Shown: positions 1-11,192 of the stretch, piece after piece | Numbering within the stretch: the stretch's first letter is position 1 | Layout: each line of letters begins with the position of its first letter | Assembly (NCBI GenBank): GCA_021399435.1 | Contig: JAJTUP010000043.1 | Coordinates: 310,001-374,000, forward strand | Source: Diaporthe sp. PMI_573 | Taxonomy: Eukaryota > Ascomycota > Sordariomycetes > Diaporthales > Diaporthaceae | Direction: 5' to 3' | DNA: 64,000 bases | Made by a program: the position numbers and the translations under genes | Notes under the pieces: model-generated | The model's input: only the letters and a program-made list of their open reading frames with translations | Database searches by the model: none | Told to the model about the DNA's origin: nothing

Positions 1-448
1 CTCTTCCGCGGTATACACACTGTGTACGTTTATGCAGCTCTCCAACCGAACCTGAATGATACGTTCTGCACACCATGCATCAGAATTTGAGATTGACAAT
101 ACCAAGCCCTGCAGTTAGAATGCCGAGGACGTGGTCGCTACCAAGCTGTCCAATCCAAGGGGCTTCTCCCTTTTTTCGTAACTTTGGAAGTTACGAAATT
201 AAAAGTGGGGACATAGAGGTCCACCTTTCGTGGAGAAGTTGCAAGGGAAGGACGGCACGAAGCGGGTCGAAAAGAAAGCTGGCATGGCTTGCGCTCTGTG
301 TTAGCACCGAACGCCTTGCAGCGGCCACCTAAGCTGCGAACGTATATAGGTGCTCCGAAATACCATTGCTCTCAGCAACCATTGCATCTGCAACCTTTCT
401 TTCCGTCCTCCGGACTCTTCTTCCCTACCCAGAAGAAAAGAAAACAAA
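1..448. other. No gene recognised
   Basis: Short open frames occur on both strands but none has splice sites, a domain or protein-like composition. The last 100 bases are pyrimidine-rich and are probably the leader of the gene starting at 449. Confidence 0.4.
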
Positions 449-1149
449 ATGGTTCTTCCTCTAGAAGACTTTGATCCATCCAGATCCCCATCTCCGACTG
501 CATGCCCCAGACCATGCTCAACCCAGCCCTCGTCGCCGTCGAACACTGCGTGTGGCCCAAACGAGGAGACCGAAGTAGATATCCACTTCACGGATGAGAA
601 CTCTCAAGGTGGGCAGCATAGTTCACTAGGATATCTTTACATATTACTGACTTTCACAGTCCGTGAATTACCTGTTGAGAATCTGTCAGCGATGAACAAT
701 GCACCTGTTCCAGAAAGCAGTGTGGAGAATGTAATAGAAATCTTTGTAGATGATGACTGTCCAGGTAAGCAGCCGACTCGAATTTTTGTGTCTTCTATCT
801 ATTAACCTTGCTAGTTCCTAAATGGGAGGTCTCACTGGGGACATCAAACCCCCTTCGATTCCAGTTCAAAGCAATTCTTCAAGCTTGGTCCTACGAAAAT
901 CCAATTCCTGCCCATACATTTCAACTCCAAAATGTGGATGGGGGTTGGGAGATCCCATCTGGTACGATGGAGTACACAGTCATTGATGTATCGCCAGGTA
1001 TGGGCGTTCATAAGCTGGCTGTTGCTGCTGTCTGCAATTCGTCCTTCAATGAGTTCTATGAGACCGTAAAAGGAGCCAAAGTCAAAGTACGGGGAAGTAG
1101 GATCTTGCGAGCATCGATGAAACTCATTAGAAACTTGCAGAATACATAA
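449..1149 (+). CDS. Unknown protein, three-exon model
   Basis: Product not recognised. Exons 449-608, 660-764 and 815-1149 join in frame to 199 residues. Intron 1 (609-659, 51 bases) ends TACTGAC..CACAG; intron 2 (765-814, 50 bases) starts GTAAGC and ends CTAG. The ATG at 449 follows AAAACAAA, a good fungal start context. The first 45 residues are Pro/Ser-rich, then comes an acidic stretch, then a more ordered part with aromatic residues (VPKWEVSLG). No signal peptide or membrane span is seen. An alternative in-frame model splices 997 to 1131 and 1310 to 1372 and stops at 1526, giving 260 residues. Splice sites and composition argue that it is a real gene; its function is unknown. Confidence 0.55.
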
Positions 1150-1526
1150 TTGGTTCGGGTTCTTCTTTGTGTATATCCTGTGCGACAAGGTTCCTGAAGG
1201 TTGTGCTGCGGTGTCGCGATACGGAACCGCCCAGACGGTGAGACAAGCACAGGACTCGCGGGACGTTTTCAGCGGACGTTTGAGCTGCACATGGGATACT
1301 CCCGCCATTGGTTAGTACCTCCCCTATCCGGGCGATCCAGTGAAAAATTGAGATGGAAATGTATCTTGCAGCGTGTCTCGGGTCACCGCACGAGGTGGGT
1401 GCCGCTTCAGACGCCAATAAGCGTGAGGAATGGGGCTTCAGCCAGCTGGCTGACCATGCCGCAGCCTGGCTAGGTGAACATATGGACGGTCCACACCGTA
1501 TTGATCTGGGCAGCTGTGAGCCATAA
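1131..1526 (+). other. Possible 3' exons of the 449 gene
   Basis: Two open stretches (1131-1310 and 1372-1526) are separated by an intron-like sequence starting GTTAGT and ending TTGCAG. Spliced, the reading stays open and the second part has protein-like composition (KREEWGFSQLADHAAAW). Whether these belong to the upstream gene, or are a relic of another, cannot be decided. Between 1527 and 1798 nothing is recognised. Confidence 0.25.
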
Positions 1527-1798
1527 ATGTCATGGTTGCCACAATTCCAGTGTAGAAGCAACAATGCCGATATCGACCTTCTTGAGGAGATGGTTGGTCA
1601 TGCCTTCAGTCTGTTGACAGCATCAAGAGGTGCAGCTGCCTATGCTACATGACTTGAGATCGTCAATTGGCACAGCGTCCTAAGATGACGGCTTTCCGCT
1701 CGTAGATGTTGCTGCTGTTGACTCTGCAGACAGCCTTTCGCAGTCAAAATGACGTATCGCAGAATCGTTGCCATTCCCATGACCCCACACTAATCTTC

Positions 1799-2212
1799 TC
1801 AGAAACTGTTTGACACGTGCATGGTTTGGTGGCCTCCGCAAACCTGTCCCTTTTCTCTTTCAGACTTTATAACATTCTTCAGAAACTTAAAGAGTTGAAT
1901 TAGGCGAAAATGCGCAAATCTTGCGAGCGTGTGGGACACCTGGCTGCCTGCAGTCGCACTCTCTAGCGCCGTAAAAGCTACCAAGAAGCGGGGGTCGGAG
2001 CTAGCGATCGTGTGCGGGAACGTAGTCACTTGGAGCAATGATAGCCATTCTTTCAAGCCCTCCTCGTAGTTGTTTGCAAAGAAAGTCATCGCATCTGGTC
2101 TTATGACAGCAGACAAGCGGCTTTCGCACCTTATTACGCTTTGGGGAGAGAGGCGATTTCGGCTGAGGGATGATTGCGATGTCTCGAGAAAACCTGTACG
2201 ATACGAAGGCAC
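1799..2212 (-). pseudogene. Decayed member of a local paralogous family (copy 1)
   Basis: The open frame lacks an ATG at its first codon (GTG). Its middle, FFANNYEEGLKEWLSLL followed by TTFP, aligns with FFAENMEGFYKFWLRLL and TTFP of the intact gene at 27412-28438. The match extends through the preceding RLS/RLA..I..DA segment and a following LARF/LAYV helix. The C-terminal half of the intact protein is missing. It is a truncated relic of a family of unknown function; a third relic lies at 32110-32460. Confidence 0.6.
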
Positions 2213-2337
2213 GGCTTGAGTGGGCTCTTTAGTGCCAATGTCATGGCATCGACTGTCGTACTGATCTGCGCGGAATCAATGTGCGAAGTGGGCTGACCGG
2301 CAGTCTCGATATTTTCATCTTGAATTACATTATCTTC

Positions 2338-2394
2338 TAAAGTCGTTCCAGAAGTTGCTCCGCTTTTTCGTACTGCCCCTCGGTGTAGAGCTTT
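2338..2394 (-). pseudogene. TPR-motif remnant
   Basis: Reading the minus strand gives LYTEGQYEKAEQLLERL followed by a TAG. The pattern of Tyr, Gly-Gln-Tyr, Lys-Ala-Glu and Leu-Leu spacing is that of a tetratricopeptide repeat as found in fungal NLR and kinesin-light-chain-like proteins. Only about one helix pair is preserved, so it is a gene scrap. Confidence 0.4.
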
Positions 2395-2400
2395 ATTTCG

Positions 2401-3445
2401 ACCGGTCGGTCACCAGCCGCAGTTTTGAGAAGATTCTATCGGAATAGAGCGTCAAGAGCGAGCACACAACCCTGGCGCGGAGCAGCGACGCGAGAACGCG
2501 CTCGAACATGACGCACAACGCGGTCCGCGAATTCTGGCGCGCGTCAGTCAAGGATATGAACCTAAGAAGAAGGAGCGAGAACCGGGCCCAGTACTTCACG
2601 AATTTAGGGTGATACTTCGCAACGTTCCCGATGAACCGCCAGCGGAACGGGACAACCCGCGGCAAGACACTGCTCCTTCCCTCCGAGTTGGATGCCAGGC
2701 GAACGATCTATACTGGAGGAAGCCAGAGAATCCTCTCATTGCCTCTCACAATCCAGGTTTTGTCAGGGCTAAGGCTAATTCCTTCAATAACTGGCTGTGC
2801 TGTTAGTTCCTTTAGGGGTGGGTGCTTCACTAACTTGGTTCTCAAACTCCACGCCAACCGGCACTTCTGCTCTCATAGCGGGTGCCCCATTTTTTTCATT
2901 GTTGAAAACAGAAAGCCCAGGGTTTAGAGGGAGTCAAAGCATGAAAGGGAGGGGGGGGCGGAATATCGGTGTGAAATCAGAGGGAACGCTGGAACTTATA
3001 GACGGTGAGGTAAGACGGAAAATGTGGTTGGTTCATTTCGGCAGACAGACTGGGGAGCAGCCGTCAAGCCGGCTTGCTAGGAGGGCCTCCCGTTAGGAAG
3101 GAAAAGAGAGAGCTGGCGCTCCGCATCAGGACGTCTTCAGGCAGAGAAGGTCATGCGTCCGTGCGGAAAAACCATGCGTCTACGGCTGTTCTCAGCTGGG
3201 GCATGGGTTATTGGTGTTGTATGCAGTTGACAGGTTGGAACAGCTGGTTGAAATTCGCGAGCCACTAACAGGGTCACAGCGATTTTACCTGTAGACAAGA
3301 TAGATCTACCCATCCTGAGTACTCGTTATGTTCAATCAATCTTCAAATCGGACCTCGATAGTACAGGCTCGTGCGAAAGGCTAAAAGTGGTAAATTACAT
3401 CGTATCAAAGCTTAGCTATCATCAGCTGATACTTGGGCAGGGATC
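2401..3445. other. No gene recognised
   Basis: Open frames of up to 99 codons overlap on both strands without splice sites or recognisable domains. A G run lies at about 2951-2958. Nothing supported. Confidence 0.35.
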
Positions 3446-4321
3446 ATGGGGTGGAGAGGTCGCAACGTCTCTTCAAATACGGATCCGTACTCCCCACTAC
3501 GTCATTTGCGGCGCAAGAAGTGTTTCCACATTCTACCCCAGATTGTGAACAGTATCAACGCGAAGATGACAACAACACGCGTTCGGTTTGATTTCCTCTG
3601 CTATCGTGTACGCATCAAGTTCGATGTGTCCTACGATATACCTAATCGCATCATCAGGGCAGGAGACGATTCAGACCAGGCGAGACCCGAGGAAAGGCAG
3701 CTGTGGGACGCGGCGATGAATAGCATTATGGAGCAGAGCGAGACGACTTGCCTCCGGCGTGCCAGTCCGGCCTCGTGTGCGTGTGGGTTACCGGCAACGG
3801 CCACTGAATATCTACCACCGATGCCGTTCCTTGATGCTACGGAACCTCACGCTGTGGTCGTCGTGGATCCGTTCTGCGGGGACCTGAAATGTCGGACGCG
3901 GACCCGCCAGCGCATGCTGCAAGTAATGTCGAGGAGGCGCTCTCCATATGGTGGCCTTAGTGGCCCGGACCCAGGACTCTTCGCAGAGCTGATGTCCTGT
4001 AGAGTATGCAAGAAAAGGGAAGGGCTGAGGGAATGCGGGGGCTGTCACGTCGCGGGGTATTGTGGGCAAGAGCACCAAGAGGAGGACTGGCCAAACCACA
4101 AGGCAGAGTGTACGCCGTGGCCGACGCCGACATTCGATTCAAGGTGCCCTCTGGACGAGGCGGACGACGACACAGACACCAAAGTGACCTACAGCGCCGT
4201 CTTCAATGTCGCGGGACCCGGAGAGCCTCCACGATCCAGGGACATTAGCCGAGAGGAGGTCGTGGCACGTGTACTGATGGGAGCAGCAGGAATGGAAGAC
4301 CTGGAAGTCGAGATGAAGTAA
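3446..4321 (+). CDS. MYND-type zinc finger protein
   Basis: Single exon, 291 residues from the first ATG at 3446 (A at -3, G at +4). A second in-frame ATG at 3566 (MTTTRVRFDF) may be the true start, because the first 40 residues look like leader. Residues about 185-222 form a MYND finger: C-x2-C, then CGGC, YC, an EHQ/W/H segment and a closing Cys (CRVC ... CGGC ... YCGQEHQ ... HKAEC). MYND fingers bind zinc and usually mediate protein contacts with proline-containing partners. The N-terminal part carries further Cys pairs (CACG, CGDLKC) and resembles fungal MYND proteins of unknown role. The acidic C-terminus is DEADDDTD-rich. No intron is needed. It has not been tied to a pathway. Confidence 0.75.
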   Translation: MGWRGRNVSSNTDPYSPLRHLRRKKCFHILPQIVNSINAKMTTTRVRFDFLCYRVRIKFDVSYDIPNRIIRAGDDSDQARPEERQLWDAAMNSIMEQSETTCLRRASPASCACGLPATATEYLPPMPFLDATEPHAVVVVDPFCGDLKCRTRTRQRMLQVMSRRRSPYGGLSGPDPGLFAELMSCRVCKKREGLRECGGCHVAGYCGQEHQEEDWPNHKAECTPWPTPTFDSRCPLDEADDDTDTKVTYSAVFNVAGPGEPPRSRDISREEVVARVLMGAAGMEDLEVEMK

Positions 4322-4698
4322 AGTGAGTTAGTAGAGAAAAAGAGAGCAGGTCCGAGCACAGATCGTTTCGAAGGAATCGTGAACTTCCAATAAAGTTTCC
4401 AACAAAGTGGGGCCCTCGCACTGGCGACGGCAACGACAATACTGGTCACAGTGGCCTAGTCACCCGTTAGCAGGGAAGTCCCCGGCAGGACCACTCGGTC
4501 ACGTTTCATGCCTGATGCCGTAGTCGCCCGTGACACATCGGCACAACGGAGTTCCCCATGGCTGGGAAACAGGTGTGACGAGACCATGACTGTGTAATAG
4601 CATTCAATCAAGGAAGAATAAGAGATATTCTGGCGACGCTAGAGGATTTCCACGGACAAAAGTCGTTGCTGGGACCTCATGGATCACCGCCCAGCGCT

Positions 4699-5793
4699 AT
4701 GGGTAGAAAGCGTCGAGTCTACTCACAAACACGGCCACTGGCCCGCCTCCTTCCCAAGACGCCAACTGCGGCACCGGTCCACATAAACGCACTTCTTGTT
4801 GAACCGGCAGGGCCAGCAGTACAAGCGAACCATCCGATTGTGGACACTCCAGTCTCTCCGCTCTTCCAAGAGCGAAAGACGTCTTTGCAGGAGACCCTGA
4901 AGGCGATGGATGAACGCTGGGAGCAGAGGGTTAGAGATTCGACGGACCATACATGGACTGAGCCGAGACCGCGCGAACTCCAACTGGAGACGGTCCGTGA
5001 CTTCTACAACAAGATGCATGACGAGAACACCATGGAGCTGGCACACTGCGTCGTCTGCTATGAGCAGAAGGCATCCATCGATGTCTCAGACTGGAAGTGG
5101 ACGGTGCTCGAGCCGTTGTATCGGCAGGCGGAACAGCGCCTCACGCGTCAGGATCGGGAACATTTCGCATGCCGACAATGCTTCCCCCGTGAAGGGCCGG
5201 ATGGGTTCCCTGTCTGCCAAGACTGTGGTCATGCCTTGGAGGCGGGTAGGCTCCCACGTGCCTGCCAAGTCAACAACCTCGGCCTCGGATGCGTTCATAG
5301 ATATCCTGCGGCACTGCAATGCTTGACTCCACTGGAGGAGCGCCTCATCGGCCTGTATATACCTTGTGATTGGATCACCAAGTTCCAGATCGATATCGAG
5401 AAGACCACCAACGGCCGATATCGTAAGCATAAGAAGGGCCACATCACCGTTTTCCCAAACGACGTGGAGAATTTGGTGTCTGAAGTGCTCCCGCACCCCA
5501 TGGTCGACGAGCTAGAGAGGATCCATGTCTGCTTCGTGGCACCGCGGAAGCCGGTGCCAACAGACATTGCCTGGATGATGTCGGTCAACCCGCAGCGGCT
5601 CAAACGCGCGCTTGCCTGGCTAAAGCGGTCGAGCGGTTTGAGGCCAGGCATGGGAAGCAAGGCTAGGAGGACGGCTTCGTCAAGCAGACCAGAAAAAAAG
5701 AGGGCCAAAATGCGGAACGGACCAATCAGAAGACATTTTATTAGCCAATCAGAAGGCCGGGGATCCAGGGTGTCAAGGGTCGGGCGCGAATAA
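4699..5793 (+). pseudogene. Truncated Helitron-type ORF (DUF6570 region)
   Basis: 364 residues from the ATG at 4699. Residues about 115-195 hold Cys pairs (CVVC, CRQC, CQDC). Residues about 205-315 (LTPLEERLIGLYIPCDWITK, GRYRKHKKGHI, FPNDV, HVCFVAPRKPVP) match the DUF6570 segment that precedes the Rep and Pif1-helicase domains in fungal Helitron proteins. Those downstream catalytic domains, normally more than 1,000 residues, are absent. After about residue 320 the protein turns into a basic Ser/Arg tail. It is therefore a non-autonomous fragment of a rolling-circle transposon. No Helitron end (TC start, CTRR end with hairpin) was found nearby. Confidence 0.65.
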
Positions 5794-5980
5794 GAAAGAC
5801 CTTCCTAACGGAAGGCACACCGGGGTTTCTTGGCCAATAGTGGAACGTTGTGCCCGTCGTCGTTTCGGGTAAATCAGTTGTTGTACTACACCGTCGCTCA
5901 GCAACCGGCCAAACTTAGAACCCAGGTCAAGGCTGTCAAGAGTAATCATATTGCGATCAGCAGACTGACTTCTGCTTCCT

Positions 5981-5999
5981 AAAAAAAAAAAAAAAAAAA
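5981..5999 (+). repeat. Poly(A) tract of 19 bases
   Basis: An uninterrupted run of 19 A. It could be the tail of a retroposed sequence, but no reverse-transcriptase ORF or target duplication is seen beside it. From 5794 to 6243 nothing else is recognised. Confidence 0.6.
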
Positions 6000-6243
6000 T
6001 TGAATTATTAAGAGAATAGGGTATAATACTATGATTTATATTGGCATACAGTAAATCAAATTCAAAGGGTCTACAGTATGCGTAACCTGCAAATCAATTT
6101 GCGTTGGATCTATTTCTGGAATTACCTTCGTCCTCGTCTGAATACGGCCGCGTGGTAAAGAGTTTTGGTTGTGTAAGATGGTGGGGTGTACGAGCTTGCC
6201 CTTGATCTTCGCAAAGGTCATGTGTACTGTGTTTGGAGTTTTA

Positions 6244-6480
6244 CCAGGAGGGCTGAACGGTGGTTTGAAGAGGAATTATCAAGACAGTCAAAGTTGCAAG
6301 AACCTAGAACAGTCAGCCGGCGCCGACAACCCTCCCGAGCAGCGAAGGAAAAGTTGAAGACAGGTGACTATACCCTATCTACCAACTTGGTAGACCCGGC
6401 CATCACTCGCGCTAGTATCTCGAGCATAGCCGATGGAACCAGCGTTCAACACCATTCAGAAATCAGCACAGAAAGGGGTA
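6244..6480 (+). repeat. Dispersed repeat, copy at 6.2 kb
   Basis: About 235 bases match 48735-48966 in the same orientation. Both encode RRAERWFEEEL followed by K/R-rich and GDYT segments. The similarity starts at the GGAGGGCTGAACG core and fades after a CAGAAATCAGCA/CAGAAGTCAGCA stretch. The conserved reading frame suggests both are pieces of one protein-coding gene family, not recognised. Confidence 0.65.
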
Positions 6481-6723
6481 GAGAGCCCTGATCTTGCCCT
6501 GAGACGTTTTCGACCACGGTTGAGCTGGACCAAAGCTGAGGAATTGAAGTCCCGTCGTGCACAGGATAATATGCAATCCATCTGCACCCTGGCCGGCAAG
6601 GATCTAGACTGCATCGACGGTAATAACTACAAAATAGCGCTGGATGGCTATCGACCAGCCCAAACTGCCCTCAAACACTGCACGCAACCGACAATATCTC
6701 AAAATCACCGTTTTCTATGCTGA
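6433..6723 (+). pseudogene. Possible NLR N-terminal remnant
   Basis: The frame reads RFRPRLSWTKAEELKSRRAQ and then a leucine-containing stretch. It loosely resembles the helix found at the end of fungal HeLo-like/NACHT N-terminal domains. The match is weak and rests on memory of the family, so this is a tentative call. The following frame 6825-7292 has no recognisable content. Confidence 0.2.
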
Positions 6724-7202
6724 GCGATGCTTCTTAAAACCGAGTAACCTAAAGTTCCAGCAGAGACGACCAAAGCTGGTCGCAACTGATCCATCCTCAC
6801 AATACGTTGATCAATCTGTAACGGATGCGGATGTCACAGGAAACGAAAAGGGCAAACTTTTGCCCGGGGTTGGGCGATTGGCGCACTGGTCACGGTGGCA
6901 ACCCTTTTGCACTAGCCACACGATTCGGGTCTGCGGCAGAGGCCATGGCCCAAGTCTATTTTGTTCAACGCATGCCGGAGGAGCTGACATGGGTATTTTG
7001 CAGCCAAAGGTACTGGATCCTCAGCAACCTTTCTGCATCTTGTCATCACAGGCCTGGCCTCTCTTTGGAAGATCGACCGTATGCTGAGTTTCAATGCCGC
7101 GCACTTGGAATCCTACCAGGCGCCGTTTTCATTGATACGCCCGGTGCCTGTGCACTCCCGCCCAATGTGCGCCCGACTGGGTCGCGTCCGAACATACTTC
7201 CT

Positions 7203-7440
7203 TCACTGACGGGCTTCCTCGTGACGAAGACCCTCAGCAGTATCTCTGATAGCCTCGTGGATAGTCTCGGCCAAACAGAGAAGGTTGCCTAGCCCGTGGC
7301 CCAGGTAAACCTTCACTTTCCGGTGCATTCGCTCTGTAGACGAGGTTGTACGTAAGCCGAAGTTGAGGGTTTTGCAGGTTTTGTGGCCAGCCCATTTGGC
7401 AACGATCTTCTCTTCGCAGAGTTGGACATCTATCGAATAT
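7203..7440 (-). pseudogene. MULE transposase C-terminal fragment
   Basis: On the minus strand the frame reads CEEKIVAKWAGHKTCKTLNF, then LRTTSSTERMHRKVKVYL and a GNLLCL helix. The TTS-x2-E-x2-H-x2-(L/V)K-x-YL signature followed by a (G)(D/N)LL helix is typical of the region C-terminal to the DDE core in Mutator-like and FAR1-type transposases. The DDE core itself is absent. The frame continues upstream to 7826, but there it runs antisense to a kinase fragment on the plus strand. Confidence 0.5.
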
Positions 7441-7654
7441 ATCGAATCGAATGCCAAGAGGCGGTGTTCGAATCGAATGAAGAGGGCTAAGTTGGATAAG
7501 TTATTCGCGCGGCAAGAAGTGGTTGACTTGGACGACAAGACGCCGGCTGGCCTGAGGCGGCTGTGGAGCATGGCGTGTATCTTTGCAGCATCCACTCGGT
7601 AGTCGCTGGATTTAGAGCCTTCCTGGCTGAGAAGGAATCGCAGTGGCTTTTGCA

Positions 7655-7930
7655 CGGAAGACGGGACCCACCGGCCGATGTCTTCTCCCTGGGTGTCGTA
7701 ATGCTGCGTTGTATCACACTTCCGGACAAGGAGCGGGGCTGGGACGTGAATGCGATTCAGAAGCGCGCGCCTCGAGCCACAAACTCCATGACGGCTCATA
7801 TCAGACGCCGGCGCGACGAGCTTCAAGTTGCCGGAGCGAGCAGCAAGGAAACTAAGCTCCGGTCACTTGTGAGAAGGATGTTGCTTGATACGGAAACCCG
7901 GATTAGTGCTTGCAACCTAGCGAATCAGAC
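7655..7930 (+). pseudogene. Protein-kinase C-lobe fragment
   Basis: The plus-strand frame gives DPPADVFSLGVVMLRCIT, then LRSLVRRMLLDTETRISACN. This matches the D-x-(F/W)SLG segment (subdomain IX) and the L(V)RRML..D...R.SA segment (subdomain XI) of eukaryotic protein kinases. ATP-binding and HRD/DFG segments are missing. It lies beside the MULE fragment of opposite orientation, so two broken genes meet near 7.45-7.65 kb. Kinases of this type occur at the ends of fungal NLR-associated proteins. Confidence 0.5.
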
Positions 7931-7990
7931 TGCTGGATTTTCAATTACTTTTTTCCATATCCGCTGTATATCATTATAACTAGCGCCCGC

Positions 7991-9229
7991 ATGACATACC
8001 TTAAACATGTCTCTAATCAAATCTTTCCAAACTTACCACGCACCGTTGCAGATGATACTATTGATGCCTTAACGCTACTGTCGACGTTCTCTCGCCCCAA
8101 CACCACAACACCTGTGGATATGTCTCGTTCCCCTTCCCCTAGCGACCAGCTTTTTCGGGAATCGGCTGAAGGTTGTATATTAATCTGAACAATTTGTGTG
8201 ACTAAGACGGGCTAACTATTAGAATTTAGCCTATTTGCCTGCATATCATCTTGAGTTTCCACAGGCGAGCAGATCTCACAGCAGCCACACTGCCAAGGAC
8301 GATTGTAGGACTGCGATTCAGGAAGTCGTCAACCAGGAGCTCAAAGAAAACGTTATAAAGACGAAGCCAGACAACCAACAGCCTATTCTGTCAGGGACTC
8401 CATGCACAAACAAGCCCAAAGATATGAAGAATCAGAGTACAGGGCCTGGCAAGAGCATCAACGCCTTTTTGAAGAACGGGGTGGAGGGTGGTGTAATAGG
8501 ATAATGGCAGTACAGAATGACCGGTCCCGGACCAGCTTCGACATAAGCCAGCATATCTCGGGGCTGAGCGTGTGGTACAATGCCGAACCTAACGCCATCA
8601 TCTTCAGCTTCCATCTGTGCGCATTGCCGAGCGCAGGAACTCTATATTGCGACTACTCCAGCGACGGCGGGGTGACCGTTGTTTCGGAATTCCAATTGAT
8701 AGGGCAACCTCGCTATGGAAACTACCTCGCCTCCCTCGAGGACGGCCCACTCAGGCTAAGTGACTACGTCTCGCAGCTCCGGGTACTTTTCCAACCTGGA
8801 AACCCGGACAAGGAGCCGAGGCAAGATCACAAACTGTTGGTATCATTTGATGTAAACCCGGCGGCAGCGGTGCTCGACTGCGATTTGCTGCACGAAGACT
8901 TGGAAGACTGGGAGGCGCAGATTCAACCTGGGTGGTTTCAATTTCAATGCGAAGGAATTTTCAGCCCGTCTTCCCAGAGTGCGGACGAACCTTCGCCGGA
9001 TTATGCGAGCGCACGAATACCGACATACATCAAGGAAGGGATGCCGTACCAGCCCGAAGGCCGGCGCATAGGCATCAGTGGCCATTCCCACTTAATATAC
9101 GAACGAAACAACCACCTCTGCGTGCGTGACACGGCTTCCACCGCGGAGGAAGTGAACCGCAGGCTCAGGTGCCTCAGGTCGCGATTGAACAAAGGTCAGA
9201 CGAGCGCCTTCTGGGCCACAGTTATTTAA
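7991..9229 (+). CDS. Unknown protein, three-exon model
   Basis: Product not recognised. The model joins 7991-8174, 8230-8436 and 8511-9229 (369 residues, in frame). Intron 1 starts GTATAT, contains GCTAAC and ends TTTAG; intron 2 (GTACAG..GGCAG) is less certain. The long last exon is clearly protein-like (HISGLSVWYNAEPNAIIFSF) and has no signal peptide or membrane span. The middle exon is Lys/Gln-rich. The first exon (MTYLKHVSNQ) carries a Ser/Pro-rich end. A minimal alternative is a single exon from 8402. The start codon and intron 2 are the weak points. Confidence 0.5.
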
Positions 9230-10102
9230 GCAGCACGGGGCCGTAAGACGGGAAACAACTATCTGGCGACAGCTACGCCTCCAGCAGGTCATTTTTAGCT
9301 GTGCATGTTTGAGGGGCCAAACATTTGAAATGTTCTACAGGTGAGATTTTAGCGATCTTGGATTAGTATATCAAGGGAGACGAGAGACTGAACCTCGGCG
9401 ACAACTTCGGCAATAATGGCCATCGCCAGAGCGGTGGAGTTGTGTTTGAGCGAGTAATCAGTAGTGGAAGGGATGCTGGTGCTGATAGGAGACAGTGAGT
9501 TACGAGACTCCATCAAGGGTGAGGTAAAGCTGAAACAAAAGTGTGGAATTACTACTGTATATGTATGCATTAGACCCCTGAGCACGAAAGTACCGTGACT
9601 ACCAGAAGCCTCAGGGTTTTAATAAGGAAGGATGGCATTCGCACAACAGGTTAGCTACTTAAAATACCTGACCTCAAAATACTTCCGAGAGAGTCATTCA
9701 AAATCGAAACAACCAATATTATGCGGTGATATCCTCCGGGTCCCAGTTTTCCAAAGCTCTTGGTACGATGTCTCTGGCATCAATAAGTTGCCTGGTTCAA
9801 ACACCTTCAATCAACAGCGCTATGGAAGAAAACCAGCTTAGGACAGCTTCCTCGCCCACACACCGTATCTTGAGAAACAAGCCTTTGACGCGATGAACGA
9901 TGGCACGTCTGGCTCCTTCCTCAAGGCTGAAACAATCGTGGTTGATCCTCGAGAAATCCAAGGTTAAGACTTGATATACGGAGTACATAAGTCGCATTGT
10001 GCTTCTCCTATTCGTCCTATTCACACCAACCTACCCACTGGCCCGCTCTGTAGACGACGTGATGAGGAAATCTAAACTAACAGGTCTGTACGCATGAGCC
10101 GG
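9230..10102. other. No gene recognised
   Basis: Short overlapping open frames, none with a domain or splice signals. The right part is the 3' flank of the minus-strand membrane-protein gene ending at 10103. Confidence 0.35.
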
Positions 10103-10621
10103 CTAAAGCTTGCTATCTTCGACTACTGGACTAATGGCCGCAAAGACAAGGCTTAGTACTATGAGGACGAACCCATACACCGCCTGAGTAATATACCCGT
10201 AGTATATGACATTGTAGTAAGGCATGGACCCTCTGGAACTGAGCCTCTCAAACTCAGCCTCACAGCCGCGGACACGCTGGGCAGCATATCCACCAACGGC
10301 AACCAATATGACGCCATACATTGTCTGAAAAGTCGAGTATTTCCCCACCCGGGTTGGATTGATTGCTGTTACAAAACTAAATACTCCGAAAAGGGTGGCA
10401 CCGACCGCCGAAATACCTGCGATATAAAGCATGAACCTCTGGAGCGCCAGGAATCGAATTTCCTGACTGCCGTTATCTGCGGTTGCTTGGTTGCCTCTGG
10501 AGTGATCCCGCAATATGCCAGCGAGGAGTGCATCTACCGAGTTGAGAATGGCGGTTGCTAGCGAAACCAGGCTGAGCAGGACGACTGCGAGCCGAACCCG
10601 AACGTCGTATCTGGAAATCAT
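10103..10621 (-). CDS. Four-helix membrane protein, unknown
   Basis: 172 residues from the ATG at 10621; a longer frame starting with TTG at 10693 has no upstream ATG. Four hydrophobic segments are seen: residues about 8-30 (VRLAVVLLSLVSLATAIL), 65-90, 100-118 (MYGVILVAVGGYA) and 145-168 (VYGFVLIVLSLVFAAI). The topology is that of small tetraspan or MARVEL-like fungal proteins, but the family cannot be assigned by eye. There are no introns. It probably sits in the plasma or an internal membrane. Confidence 0.55.
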   Translation of the reverse strand: MISRYDVRVRLAVVLLSLVSLATAILNSVDALLAGILRDHSRGNQATADNGSQEIRFLALQRFMLYIAGISAVGATLFGVFSFVTAINPTRVGKYSTFQTMYGVILVAVGGYAAQRVRGCEAEFERLSSRGSMPYYNVIYYGYITQAVYGFVLIVLSLVFAAISPVVEDSKL

Positions 10622-10812
10622 TGCAGAGTGTTCTCCCAAATAAGTTTGCACTGGTAAATAAATTGTGGACCAAGGAGAAATATTAATTATCAAGACCTCA
10701 TATACATTTATCGCAGTGACTCCAGGCCCCTCTTAAATACATCTCGCGTGCCCGGAGCTGGACTCTTATAATCGAGGCCTCCCAAATCCCCGGAGTGACT
10801 CAGAATACTTGT

Positions 10813-11189
10813 TCAATATACTATTGAGCAAGATACGCGAGGGCTTCCAATCGGGCACCGCGGCGAGACCTGACACCACCTCGCCGCAGCAGCCAACAGG
10901 TTGAGGCAGCAGCCTGCCATCACCGCCAACAGCAGCCTGGCAAGCGCCAGATACGATACCAGGGCGAGGATCAAAGTCAAGGCTACCACCACCCACGCGA
11001 CAGCCAGCCCCAAGATTGCGGGCAATCCGTTCGTTCCAGGGTAGTATAAGCGGCACCGGGGGCAGGAAGGTGGCTCTGCAGCAATTTGAGACTTAGTCTA
11101 GCGTCGAGTAAAATCAATTCAGTCATCATGCGCATATATAAAAGTAATATCATAGCATTGATGAGGTCGAGACGAAGTGAGGTCTTCAC
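10813..11189 (-). pseudogene. Possible frameshifted membrane-protein relic
   Basis: An ATG-led frame at 11189 (MKTSLRLDLINAMILLLYMR) gives way to a second minus-strand frame. The second reads CPRCRLYYPGTNGLPAILGL and then a strongly hydrophobic stretch with a second span. No clean intron connects them, so this is either a pseudogene or a gene with a missed short exon. Function unknown. Confidence 0.25.
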
Positions 11190-11192
11190 AAC

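Noticed and set aside
4699..5793. Complete Helitron
   Set aside because: Rep and helicase domains and both element ends are missing.
5981..5999. LINE or processed pseudogene tail
   Set aside because: Poly(A) alone; no RT ORF, no target duplication, and the upstream ORF is Helitron-like.
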